Assembly: GCF_024628725.1 (NCBI RefSeq)
Contig: NZ_CP102410.1
Span: 62,001 to 126,000 of the forward strand
Origin: Ruegeria sp. YS9
GTDB lineage: Bacteria > Pseudomonadota > Alphaproteobacteria > Rhodobacterales > Rhodobacteraceae
Length of the DNA stretch: 64,000 nt
Reading direction: 5' to 3'
In this document: piece after piece, positions 26,680 to 34,771 of the stretch
Layout of the letters: each line of letters begins with the position of its first letter
Position numbering within the stretch: position 1 is the stretch's first letter
Notes under the pieces: generated by a model
What the model was told of the DNA's origin: nothing
What the model saw: the letters and a program-made list of their open reading frames with translations, nothing else
Database searches by the model: none
Program-made: the position numbers and the translations under genes

Positions 26680-27711
26680 GTGACGACCCCAGATGGGAAC
26701 CCTCAGGACACCACCAAAGCACCCCCCGAGCCCGGCCCCATGAGCCGCGAATGGCATTGGCACCCGAACTTGCCGGTGAAATACGCCCCGTACTGGAACT
26801 GGCCGCCGAAAACCGGCGTCCTGGCGAAATGGGTTTGGCAGAACTGGCTTCAGTTCTCGGACCGCTCGATCTTTCTGGCCTTGGCCTTCCTGGTGGCCTT
26901 CTGGGTACAACCCGTCGGTGTCGGGCAGGCCTCGTTTGCCCCGGGCTGGGTGTCATGGGTATTCATTCGGAACTGGGTGCTGCTGTTGATCATCGCCGGT
27001 GGCCTGCGCATGTGGTTCTATGGGGTCGACGGGCAGGGAAAGCTGCTGAAATACGACCCACGGCCTTACATGAAGCGCAAGAACGCTTTGTACAAGTTCG
27101 GCTATCAGACGTGGGACAACATCTACCATTCGATGGTCTTTGGCGCGACATTCCTGTCGATGCTGGAGTGCTTTCTGCGCTGGATGTATGCCAACAACTA
27201 TATCGCCACGCTCAGCTTCGCGGCGCATCCGGTCTGGTTCGTGTTGCTGTTCCCGACCCTGGCGATCTGGCAGAGCTTTCATTTCTACGTTGTACACCTG
27301 CTTCTGCACCAGCCATTCATCTACAAGCATGTTCATGCCGTGCATCACCGCAACGTCAACACCGGCCCATGGTCAGGCATGTCGATGCACCCCGTCGAGG
27401 CTTTCGGGTATCTCAGCGCCATCCTTATCGTGTTGGTATTGCCCAGCCACCCGGTGCACATGATCTTTCTGGGCTATTGGCTTATGCTGGGCGCCGCCTC
27501 GTCTCATTCCGGGTACGAGGCCATCTGGGCGCGCGATCGTCAGGCGTTGTTGATCGGGGCGTTCTTCCACCAGTTGCATCACCGGTATTACGAATGCAAT
27601 TACGGCAACGCGGAAATGCCCTGGGACAAGTGGTTCGGAACCTATCACGACGGCTCGGAAGAGGCCACGAAACGAACACGCAACCGCAAACGTGACATGC
27701 ACGCCAAATAG
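26680..27711 (+). CDS. Sterol desaturase/fatty acid hydroxylase superfamily protein
   Basis: This 343-residue integral-membrane di-iron protein starts at GTG (26680) with AGGAAAGGAC upstream. The histidine clusters are complete: HLLLH, HAVHH and HQLHH in the second half. Hydrophobic segments FLALAFLVAFWV, VLLLIIAGGL, WFVLLFPTLAIW and LSAILIVLVL bracket them. The superfamily hydroxylates or desaturates lipids such as sterols, ceramides and carotenoids, and some members act on alkylglycerols; the substrate here is unknown. It stands alone, followed after 168 bases by the PaaX-type gene. An overlapping frame at 26394-27695 is a shadow. Confidence 0.9.
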   Translation: MTTPDGNPQDTTKAPPEPGPMSREWHWHPNLPVKYAPYWNWPPKTGVLAKWVWQNWLQFSDRSIFLALAFLVAFWVQPVGVGQASFAPGWVSWVFIRNWVLLLIIAGGLRMWFYGVDGQGKLLKYDPRPYMKRKNALYKFGYQTWDNIYHSMVFGATFLSMLECFLRWMYANNYIATLSFAAHPVWFVLLFPTLAIWQSFHFYVVHLLLHQPFIYKHVHAVHHRNVNTGPWSGMSMHPVEAFGYLSAILIVLVLPSHPVHMIFLGYWLMLGAASSHSGYEAIWARDRQALLIGAFFHQLHHRYYECNYGNAEMPWDKWFGTYHDGSEEATKRTRNRKRDMHAK

Positions 27712-27879
27712 AGCGGCGCGCAACGCGGGCGGAGCACAGGTGGCACCACTTTGGCGGATCACTTGTTTTGCCCGACAGCGCTTGACTGAACCGACCCCGT
27801 TGGCGAAATCCTGACCCTGTACGAAACTGGGCGTGCGGGGCCGGATGGCATTTCCTTCGGGCCCGATTATACTGGGCAA

Positions 27880-28695
27880 ATGAAAGATACTGCTCCAGAT
27901 TGGTTTGAATCCTGTGTCAGCCGGCTGACTACGACAGGCACCCAGCGGGTGTGGTCAGTTCTGGTCACGATTTTCGGCGATCTGGCGCAGGATGGGTCGG
28001 ATCAGATCAGTGGATCACTCATCACGGCGCTTACGCGTCTGGCGGGGATCAGGGCCGAGGCCACACGGGTTGCGTTGCATCGGTTGCGCAAGGAAGGCTG
28101 GATTGAAAGCACGCGCGTCGGTCGGAACAGTGTGCACAGGCTGACCAGCTTTGGTCGCCGTCAAAGCGTTGCAGCCGCACCGCGTATCTATTCCCGCGAC
28201 TCGAACATGCCGGATATCTGGCATGTTCTTATCGCCAGCAACTCGGAAAGTTCCCGGAAGGAATTGTCGGATCTGATGCTGACAGGGGATTACTTCTCGC
28301 TGAATGCGTCCACGGCCATGGCGCCCGGGCCGATGCCGGATGATCTTGAGGAGCTTCTGGGTTTCGAGAGCGACACGATCTCCGTCCCGAACTGGCTTCG
28401 CGACCTGTGCGGGCCGGAGCCGTTGAAAACCGCCTATGATCAATTCTGGGACGCCATTCAGGTTGTTGAGCGGCTTTTGCCCGCAGAGGGGGCGGGCGAT
28501 CCGATGCGTTCGGCGGTTCTGCGTGTTCTGGTCGTGCACGCCTGGCGACGCATCGTTCTGCGCCATCCAAGCCTGCCGCCGGTTTTCCTGCCGGACGACT
28601 GGAAAGGTGCGGCGTGCAGAGAAGCTGTCTCGCACTTGTTGGAAAGGCTGCCGCGCCCCTCGCTATCGAACTTGGAAGCCGAGCTGATGGACTGA
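27880..28695 (+). CDS. paaX: PaaX-family transcriptional regulator
   Basis: This 271-residue protein has an N-terminal winged helix (GSLITALTRLAGIRAEATRVALHRLRKEGWIESTRVGRNSVHRLT is the DNA-binding core region, about residues 45-90). The C-terminal PaaX domain includes VERLLP and a late VVHAWRRIVLRHPSLPP. PaaX proteins repress phenylacetate catabolism and are released by phenylacetyl-CoA. The gene lies directly upstream of the paa operon on the same strand, separated by 233 bases containing a promoter and two palindromes. Its own start has only a weak ribosome site (TGGGCAA). Confidence 0.85.
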   Translation: MKDTAPDWFESCVSRLTTTGTQRVWSVLVTIFGDLAQDGSDQISGSLITALTRLAGIRAEATRVALHRLRKEGWIESTRVGRNSVHRLTSFGRRQSVAAAPRIYSRDSNMPDIWHVLIASNSESSRKELSDLMLTGDYFSLNASTAMAPGPMPDDLEELLGFESDTISVPNWLRDLCGPEPLKTAYDQFWDAIQVVERLLPAEGAGDPMRSAVLRVLVVHAWRRIVLRHPSLPPVFLPDDWKGAACREAVSHLLERLPRPSLSNLEAELMD

Positions 28696-28852
28696 CCCAC
28701 AGCGGGGCAAAGCTCGGGCGAGCTGTTGGGTTTCCTGCCATAATCAAAAAGTGACTGCGCTGTTTTGTGCCGTCGCAAAAACCGCTTCGGTCAGAAGGCA
28801 CCTTTAATGTTACAGGATGTGCGACATGTGAGAAGATTGAGTAACATAAGTC

Positions 28853-28881
28853 TTGCATCGAATCAGGGGAGGATTTATTAA
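28853..28881 (+). promoter_or_regulatory. Putative sigma-70 promoter of the paa operon
   Basis: TTGCAT (28853-28858) and TATTAA (28876-28881) are 17 bases apart, close to consensus for a housekeeping promoter. The -10 element touches the palindrome at 28880-28895, so a bound repressor would block transcription. Confidence 0.55.
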
Positions 28882-28895
28882 CCGACCAGACGGTT
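28880..28895. promoter_or_regulatory. Palindromic operator of the paa operon (PaaR-like box)
   Basis: AACCGACCAGACGGTT has matching arms AACCG and CGGTT around a 6-base centre, resembling boxes described for the TetR-type phenylacetate repressor PaaR. No TetR gene is in the window; the local regulator is PaaX-like. A second palindrome, GTTCC-GTG-GGAAC (28902-28914), lies between it and the ribosome site AGGAG. Confidence 0.55.
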
Positions 28896-28928
28896 GATAT
28901 TGTTCCGTGGGAACAGGAGTACTCTAAG

Positions 28929-30131
28929 ATGGACGCTTTCATTTGTGACGCGACGCGCACTCCGATCGGACGGTACGGAGGGGCGTTATCGTCGGTCCGC
29001 ACAGATGATCTGGCTGCTCTTCCGTTGGCGGCATTGAAGGCGCGCAACCCTCAGGTCGACTGGGCCAGTGTTGACGACGTGATCTATGGCGATGCCAATC
29101 AGGCGGGCGAGAGCAACCGAAACGTTGCGCGTATGGCTGCTCTTCTGGCGGGTTTGCCGATTGACGTTCCGGGAACGACGGTGAACCGTCTATGTGCCAG
29201 CGGCATGGATGCTGTGGGAATGGCGGCGCGCGGCATCAAGGCGGGCGACTACGATCTGGCCATCGCGGGGGGCGTGGAAAGCATGTCACGCGCGCCGTTC
29301 GTGATGCCCAAGGCAAGTTCGGCGTTTACCCGCAGCAATGCGGTGTACGACACCACGATCGGCTGGCGTTTCGTGAACCCGAAGATGAAGCAGGCATACG
29401 GCGTCGATTCCATGCCGCAAACGGCTGACAATGTCGCCGAAGACTATGGTATCAGCCGGGAAGACCAGGATGCCTTTGCCGCGCGCAGCCAGTCCCGCTG
29501 GGCCACCGCGCACGCGGCTGGGGTGTTCAAGGATGAAATCACCCCGGTTTCGGTTCCCCAGCGCAAGGGCGATCCGATTGTCGTTGATACGGATGAGCAC
29601 CCGCGCCCGGGAACAACGGCCGAAAAACTCGCGGGTCTGAAAGGTGTGAACGGGCCCGACAAGACTGTGACGGCGGGGAATGCGTCTGGTGTGAATGATG
29701 GTGCGGCGGCGATCCTGATGGCGAATGAGGCCGCAGCAGCCAAGAACGGTCTGACCCCGATGGCCCGAGTGGTTGGCATGTCGGTTGCGGGTGTTGCGCC
29801 ACGTGTGATGGGCATCGGTCCGGTACCGGCCAGCCGCAAGGTGTTGGCCCGGGCAGGGCTGAGCGTTGATCAGATGGACGTGATCGAACTGAACGAGGCG
29901 TTTGCGTCTCAGGGCCTTGCCACATTGCGCGAGCTGGGTCTTCCCGACGACGCGGCCCACGTGAACCCCAATGGTGGTGCGATAGCGCTGGGCCATCCCC
30001 TTGGCATGAGCGGTGCGCGTCTTGTGCTGACCGCGGCCTATCAATTGAAACGTACCGGCGGGCGCTATGCCCTGTGCACCATGTGTGTGGGTGTCGGGCA
30101 GGGTGCGGCCCTTATACTTGAACGCGTGTAA
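28929..30131 (+). CDS. paaJ: 3-oxoadipyl-CoA thiolase (acetyl-CoA acyltransferase)
   Basis: This 400-residue thiolase has Cys89 in [12 protein letters not shown] as the acylated nucleophile. [16 protein letters not shown] carries the catalytic His and [11 protein letters not shown] the second Cys. It cleaves 3-oxoadipyl-CoA (and 3-oxo-5,6-dehydrosuberyl-CoA in the phenylacetate route) to succinyl-CoA and acetyl-CoA. PcaF of the protocatechuate route is nearly indistinguishable, but its place as first gene of the paa operon, 15 bases before paaA, supports PaaJ. AGGAG lies 9 bases before the start. Confidence 0.85.
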   Translation: MDAFICDATRTPIGRYGGALSSVRTDDLAALPLAALKARNPQVDWASVDDVIYGDANQAGESNRNVARMAALLAGLPIDVPGTTVNRLCASGMDAVGMAARGIKAGDYDLAIAGGVESMSRAPFVMPKASSAFTRSNAVYDTTIGWRFVNPKMKQAYGVDSMPQTADNVAEDYGISREDQDAFAARSQSRWATAHAAGVFKDEITPVSVPQRKGDPIVVDTDEHPRPGTTAEKLAGLKGVNGPDKTVTAGNASGVNDGAAAILMANEAAAAKNGLTPMARVVGMSVAGVAPRVMGIGPVPASRKVLARAGLSVDQMDVIELNEAFASQGLATLRELGLPDDAAHVNPNGGAIALGHPLGMSGARLVLTAAYQLKRTGGRYALCTMCVGVGQGAALILERV

Positions 30132-30146
30132 CGGAGGAGACGGGAC

Positions 30147-31124
30147 ATGTATGCTCAGATGGTAGAATCCGAAGCGTCGAATGAAGATCCGGACAAGCTT
30201 GCTGAATTCCAGGCGCGGATCGACGCGGATATCAAGATCGAGCCCAAGGACTGGATGCCTCACGGGTATCGCAAGACGCTGATCCGTCAGATTGGCCAGC
30301 ACGCTCATTCCGAGATTGTGGGTCAATTGCCCGAAGGCAACTGGATCACGCGCGCGCCGACACTGGAGCGGAAGGCGATCCTTCTCGCCAAGGTGCAGGA
30401 CGAGGCCGGGCATGGTCTTTACCTGTATTGTGCCGCCGAAACGCTGGGTGTCAGCCGCGATGAGCTGACCGAGATGCTGCTGGATGGCCGCATGAAATAC
30501 TCGTCGATCTTCAATTACCCGACCTTGAACTGGGCCGATATCGGTGCCGTCGGGTGGCTGGTTGACGGCGCGGCGATCATGAACCAGGTGCCGCTGCAAA
30601 GAACGTCCTACGGGCCGTATTCGCGCGCGATGATCCGCATCTGCAAGGAAGAAAGCTTTCACCAGCGCCAGGGGTACGATGCCATTCGCAAGATGGCCGA
30701 AGGCACGCCGGAACAGCGCAAGATGGCCCAGGATGCGATGAACCGTTTCTGGTACCCGTCACTGATGATGTTTGGCCCGTCCGACAAGGACTCGGTGCAT
30801 TCGGCCCAGTCGATGGCGTGGAAGATCAAGATCAACACCAATGACGAGCTGCGCCAGAAATTCGTCGACCAGACCGTGCCGCAGGCTGAATATCTGGGCC
30901 TGACGATCCCTGACCCGGATCTGAAGTGGAATGAAGAGCGGGGGCATTACGACTTTACGGAACCCGACTGGTCCGAGTTCTTTGACGTGATCAAAGGCAA
31001 CGGCCCCTGCAACGTGGACCGGCTGGCCGCGCGCAACAAGGCATGGGACGACGGCAAGTGGGTCCGTGACGGGCTGTTGGCCCACGCCCGCAAGAAAAAG
31101 GCCGGCAATCTGGCTGCTGAATAA
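30147..31124 (+). CDS. paaA: 1,2-phenylacetyl-CoA epoxidase, catalytic subunit A
   Basis: This 325-residue ferritin-like di-iron oxygenase subunit carries ExxH motifs at Glu86-His89 (DEAGHG) and in the later EESFHQRQG, which, with further glutamates, bind the two irons. With PaaB, C, D and E it epoxidises the ring of phenylacetyl-CoA. The strong site GGAGGAG precedes the ATG. It lies between the thiolase and paaB in the canonical order A-B-C-D-E. Confidence 0.95.
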   Translation: MYAQMVESEASNEDPDKLAEFQARIDADIKIEPKDWMPHGYRKTLIRQIGQHAHSEIVGQLPEGNWITRAPTLERKAILLAKVQDEAGHGLYLYCAAETLGVSRDELTEMLLDGRMKYSSIFNYPTLNWADIGAVGWLVDGAAIMNQVPLQRTSYGPYSRAMIRICKEESFHQRQGYDAIRKMAEGTPEQRKMAQDAMNRFWYPSLMMFGPSDKDSVHSAQSMAWKIKINTNDELRQKFVDQTVPQAEYLGLTIPDPDLKWNEERGHYDFTEPDWSEFFDVIKGNGPCNVDRLAARNKAWDDGKWVRDGLLAHARKKKAGNLAAE

Positions 31125-31147
31125 GCTTACCCTGAGGAGGATACCCG

Positions 31148-31432
31148 ATGAATACCGAATGGCCCCTGTGGGAAATCTTCATCCGCGGTCAGCATGGGAT
31201 GAGCCACCGACATGTCGGTTCGCTACATGCCCCTGACGCGGAAATGGCAATCAAGAACGCGCGCGACGTCTACACCCGCCGCAACGAAGGCGTCTCGATC
31301 TGGGTGGTCGAAGCCAACAATATCTCGGCGTCATCGCCCAGCGACAAAGGCCCGCTGTACGAACCAAGCGAAAGCAAGGTGTACCGGCACCCGACCTTCT
31401 TCGACATTCCCGATGAAGTGGGGGCAATGTGA
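31148..31432 (+). CDS. paaB: 1,2-phenylacetyl-CoA epoxidase, subunit B
   Basis: This 94-residue protein has the usual length and the typical start WPLWEIFIRGQHGMSHRHVGSL with ARDVYTRRNEGVSIWVV. PaaB bridges PaaAC heterodimers in the epoxidase. GAGGAGG lies just before the ATG. The stop overlaps the paaC start (TGATG at 31430-31434). Confidence 0.95.
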   Translation: MNTEWPLWEIFIRGQHGMSHRHVGSLHAPDAEMAIKNARDVYTRRNEGVSIWVVEANNISASSPSDKGPLYEPSESKVYRHPTFFDIPDEVGAM

Positions 31433-32190
31433 TGACCCGGGATGAGGCATTTCTGCAATTCCTGCTGCGGATGGGGGACAACACACTGATCCTCGGGCAT
31501 CGTGTCAGTGAGTGGTGCGGCCATGCGCCGGTTCTGGAAGAAGACATAGCGCTGGCCAACACCGCGCTGGACCTGATTGGCCAGACCCAGATGTGGCTGG
31601 GCCTTGCAGGAGAGGCCGATGGTGGCAAAAGCGCCGACGATCTGGCTTTCCTGCGCGACGCCTGGGATTTCCGCAACGTGTTGCTGGTCGAGGTGCCGAA
31701 CGGCGATTTCGGCCGTACGCTGATGCGTCAATTCCTGTTCGATGCGTGGCACTCGATCATGCTGGGACGCCTGATGGCATCTTCGGACCAGCGGGTTGCG
31801 GCAATCGCCGCCAAGGCCAGCAAGGAAGTTACCTACCATCTGGAACGTTCGGGCGACACGGTCGTGGGGCTTGGTGACGGAACCGAGGAAAGCCATGCCC
31901 GGATGCAGGACGCACTGGATTACCTGTGGCCCTATGTGGGCGAGATGTTTGCCAGCGACGAGGTTGACGCCCAGATGGTCGCCGCAGGTATCGCGCCGAA
32001 CCCGGCGGATTTGCGAGAGGAATACGACGCGCTGGTTGAGCGGGTCCTCAATCAGGCAACGCTGAGTATTCCGGAAAGCCGTTTTGCCCATAAAGGCGGC
32101 CGCGACGGGCGCATGCATACCGAACATCTGGGCCATCTGCTGACGCAGATGCAATGGCTGCAACGCGCCTATCCCGGAGCAAAGTGGTAA
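31432..32190 (+). CDS. paaC: 1,2-phenylacetyl-CoA epoxidase, structural subunit C
   Basis: This encodes 252 residues from the ATG at 31432; a GTG one codon earlier (31429) is also possible. It is a helical ferritin-like protein that lacks a full set of di-iron ligands and supports PaaA. Recognisable blocks are LGHRVSEWCGHAPVLEEDIALAN, DAWHSIMLGRLM and EVTYHLERSGDTVVGLGDGT. It overlaps paaB by one base and is followed after 6 bases by paaD. Confidence 0.93.
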   Translation: MTRDEAFLQFLLRMGDNTLILGHRVSEWCGHAPVLEEDIALANTALDLIGQTQMWLGLAGEADGGKSADDLAFLRDAWDFRNVLLVEVPNGDFGRTLMRQFLFDAWHSIMLGRLMASSDQRVAAIAAKASKEVTYHLERSGDTVVGLGDGTEESHARMQDALDYLWPYVGEMFASDEVDAQMVAAGIAPNPADLREEYDALVERVLNQATLSIPESRFAHKGGRDGRMHTEHLGHLLTQMQWLQRAYPGAKW

Positions 32191-32196
32191 AAGCGG

Positions 32197-32655
32197 ATGC
32201 GGGTCTCGACTGACCAGATATGGAGCTGGCTGGATGCCGTGCCCGATCCCGAAATCCCGGTGATTTCCGTCGTGGATTTGGGCATAGTGCGCGATGTGCG
32301 CTGGGATGCTGACACGCTGGTCGTAACCGTCACGCCAACGTATTCCGGTTGCCCGGCGACATCCATCATCAGTCTGGATATCGAAACCGCGCTGCGCGAT
32401 CACGGCATCGGGGATCTGCGCATAGAAACCAGCATTTCACCCGCCTGGACCACCGATTGGCTCAGCGAAAAAGGCCGCGCCAAGCTGGAAGACTATGGAA
32501 TTGCGCCGCCGCAACCCGCGGGCGGCCCGGATCGCTGCCCGCATTGCGGCAGCAAAGCAGTCGAAAAGGTCAGCCAGTTCGGCTCGACCCCGTGCAAGGC
32601 CCATTGGCGCTGCACGGACTGTCTGGAACCCTTTGACTATTTCAAGTGCATCTGA
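32197..32655 (+). CDS. paaD: PaaD, iron-sulphur assembly-type protein of the epoxidase cluster
   Basis: This 152-residue protein has an N-terminal MIP18/DUF59 domain (IPVISVVDLGIVRDV, TPTYSGCPATSII). The C-terminal zinc-ribbon-like tail has two Cys pairs (CPHCGS and CTDCLEPFDYFKC). PaaD is needed for epoxidase maturation, probably for Fe-S insertion into PaaE. It lies in the standard position between paaC and paaE. Confidence 0.93.
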   Translation: MRVSTDQIWSWLDAVPDPEIPVISVVDLGIVRDVRWDADTLVVTVTPTYSGCPATSIISLDIETALRDHGIGDLRIETSISPAWTTDWLSEKGRAKLEDYGIAPPQPAGGPDRCPHCGSKAVEKVSQFGSTPCKAHWRCTDCLEPFDYFKCI

Positions 32656-32668
32656 GGAGGAGCACCGG

Positions 32669-33742
32669 ATGGCACGTTTTCACGACCTGAAAGTCACCGA
32701 CATCCACAAAACCATCCGCGATGCGGTTGTTGTTACGCTTGAACCCGTTAACGGCGCAGCGGATCAGTTCGACTTCGCCGCCGGCCAGTACCTGACGTTC
32801 CGGCGCGAATTCGACGGCGAAGAACTGCGCCGCTCCTACTCCATCTGTGCCGGCAAGGATGACGGTGTTCTTCAGGTCGGCATAAAACGCGTCGAGGGTG
32901 GCGCGTTCTCAAGCTGGGCAAATGAAGAGCTCAACATAGGTGACGTCGTGCAGGCGATGCCACCAATGGGCAATTTTCACGTACCCATCGATGCGGATGC
33001 GGAAAAACACTACCTTGGCTTTGCCGGCGGATCGGGGATCACGCCTGTTCTGTCGATCCTCAAAACCACTTTGGCCCGCGAACCCAAATCCCGTTTTACG
33101 CTGATCTATGCCAACAAGGGCATCAACACGATCATGTTCCGTGAAGAACTGGAGGATCTGAAGAACCTCTATATGGGCCGGCTGAACGTCATCCACATTC
33201 TGGAAACGGACGCGCAGGAGATTGACCTGTTCACCGGTCTGGTAACGCAGGAAAAATGCCGCGAGCTGTTCAAGCACTGGATCGATGTCAAGACTGCCGA
33301 CACCGCATTCATCTGCGGACCAGAGCCGATGATGCTGGGTATTGCCGCCGCTCTGCGGGAACACGGTCTTGAGGACAGCCAGATCAAGTTCGAACTCTTT
33401 GCCAGCGCCCAGCCGGGTCGGGCCAAGCGCGAGACAAGTGCGGCCGACGCAGGCACGCAGGCAAACCAGACCAGCGCTTTGATCACATTGGATGGCGCGA
33501 CGCAGACCGTGACCTTGCCGAAAGATCAGTCCATTCTGGATGCAGCCTTGGAAAATGCCATGGATGCGCCTTACGCCTGCAAAGCCGGGGTTTGTTCGAC
33601 CTGCCGCTGCCGTGTTCTTGAGGGCGAGGTCGAGATGCTCGCCAATCACGCGCTGGAAGATTACGAGGTCGAAAAAGGTTACGTGCTGAGTTGTCAGGCT
33701 TACCCGGTGACCGACCGCGTGGTCGTGGACTACGACCAGTAA
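32669..33742 (+). CDS. paaE: Phenylacetyl-CoA epoxidase reductase, subunit E
   Basis: This encodes 357 residues from the ATG at 32669 (GAGGAGGAG upstream); an in-frame extension to 32495 overlaps paaD and is rejected. The FAD domain has RRSYSICAG, the NAD(P) domain GGSGITPVLSIL and CGPEPMM, and the C-terminal plant-type [2Fe-2S] ferredoxin domain CKAGVCSTCRCRV with a later Cys in LSCQA. It passes electrons from NADPH to the PaaA di-iron centre. Confidence 0.95.
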   Translation: MARFHDLKVTDIHKTIRDAVVVTLEPVNGAADQFDFAAGQYLTFRREFDGEELRRSYSICAGKDDGVLQVGIKRVEGGAFSSWANEELNIGDVVQAMPPMGNFHVPIDADAEKHYLGFAGGSGITPVLSILKTTLAREPKSRFTLIYANKGINTIMFREELEDLKNLYMGRLNVIHILETDAQEIDLFTGLVTQEKCRELFKHWIDVKTADTAFICGPEPMMLGIAAALREHGLEDSQIKFELFASAQPGRAKRETSAADAGTQANQTSALITLDGATQTVTLPKDQSILDAALENAMDAPYACKAGVCSTCRCRVLEGEVEMLANHALEDYEVEKGYVLSCQAYPVTDRVVVDYDQ

Positions 33743-33755
33743 AGGGAGAGGATCA

Positions 33756-34517
33756 ATGACCGACGCCATGACACTCGACAGCTACCTGGCCGCAGGCGGA
33801 GTGCTGACCAATCCGACCAACGTACCGCCGCGTTACCGCGCCGAGCTGATGAAACTGATGGCTACGTTTGTGGACAGCGAACTCGCAGGTGCCGCAGGCT
33901 TTGCTGATGTCATCAACCAGGGCCCTGGCATAAAGGAACGTATCGCGGCGGCGAAGATCGTGCTGGAAAAGACGGACCACGCGGACCGGGTTCTGAAAAT
34001 CATGGGTGAGTTCGGCGCCGACACGGATCGTTATGCCACGCATCACCCCTGGACTGCCCGGTTGGATCGAAAAGCGGATATCGGCGCGACCCGCAGCGAA
34101 CATGACATGCGGCTTGCGGTGTTCAATTATCCGATTGCCGGTTGGACTGACGCCGTCGTCATGAACCTGCTGATGAGCCGTGCCGTGGCAGAGCAACTGG
34201 CGGAGTTCTCGACCGTCTCTTATCAACCACTCGCCGAGGCTTTCCGGCAGATCGCGCCGATCGAGGCGCATCACGGCGAACTGGCGTTGGAAGGTGCTGT
34301 GAAGCTGGTTGAAAACGGAGAGTCGCAAGATATGCAAGACGCTGTGGACTATTGGTGGCCCCGCGTAGCTGTGTCTTTCGGGAGGGATGACCCGAAACGA
34401 TTTGAGCATCTGAGATCACTTGGCTTGCGCCACAGCACCAACGCTGCCCTTCGGGAAAGGTGGACGCGGGCAGCGGATGCAGCCCTGAAAAAGCTGGGAT
34501 TGAAATCACCTTCCTAA
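33756..34517 (+). CDS. Additional phenylacetate-catabolic ferritin-like protein (Paa_I_PaaC-type)
   Basis: This 253-residue, mostly helical protein is the sixth gene after the thiolase; its ATG follows GGGAGAGG, 13 bases after paaE. It resembles the PaaA/PaaC ferritin-like family, but the first ExxH is disturbed: where PaaA has Glu-x-x-His, here it is Glu71-x-x-x-His75. The second, EAHH, keeps Glu170-x-x-His173. It may be a degenerate paralogue, an accessory subunit, or a di-iron enzyme with altered geometry. Standard paa operons described in E. coli and Pseudomonas do not place such a gene after paaE. Confidence 0.7.
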   Translation: MTDAMTLDSYLAAGGVLTNPTNVPPRYRAELMKLMATFVDSELAGAAGFADVINQGPGIKERIAAAKIVLEKTDHADRVLKIMGEFGADTDRYATHHPWTARLDRKADIGATRSEHDMRLAVFNYPIAGWTDAVVMNLLMSRAVAEQLAEFSTVSYQPLAEAFRQIAPIEAHHGELALEGAVKLVENGESQDMQDAVDYWWPRVAVSFGRDDPKRFEHLRSLGLRHSTNAALRERWTRAADAALKKLGLKSPS

Positions 34518-34633
34518 AAGCACGTCTCAAGGAGTGAGACCAATCCGTTTCCGAGGCGATCTGACAAGCGCGTTGGCGATTGAGATGTGTTCCTGAAGGA
34601 TCGTTTGGTTGCAACACGTTGGGTCAGAGAAGC

Positions 34634-34661
34634 GGCAGTGTCAGGTTTCCCTGACATTGCC
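34634..34661 (-). terminator. 12-bp hairpin between the convergent paa and znuA genes
   Basis: GGCAGTGTCAGG (34634-34645) pairs with CCTGACATTGCC (34650-34661) over a 4-base loop, with one G-T pair. It lies in the 254-base space between two converging genes and could end both transcripts. There is no strong T-run on either side, so it is not a classic intrinsic terminator. A shorter stem (34524-34529 with 34535-34540) lies just after the paa operon. I saw no gene here. Confidence 0.5.
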
Positions 34662-34771
34662 GTCGGACATGATGCAGCTGCTGGTTATTTCGGTCTGCGA
34701 GCTGATCCGCCCTGTCTCCTGAAAGGTTGAACCCGGCCGGTTTCTCAACCCGAGCCGGGTTTGCAACGGGG

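Noticed and set aside
26394-27695. A 433-codon plus-strand frame overlapping the desaturase gene
   Set aside because: Its translation is low-complexity Arg/Ala/Gly/Pro without any domain, while the frame at 26680-27711 has complete His motifs and a ribosome site.
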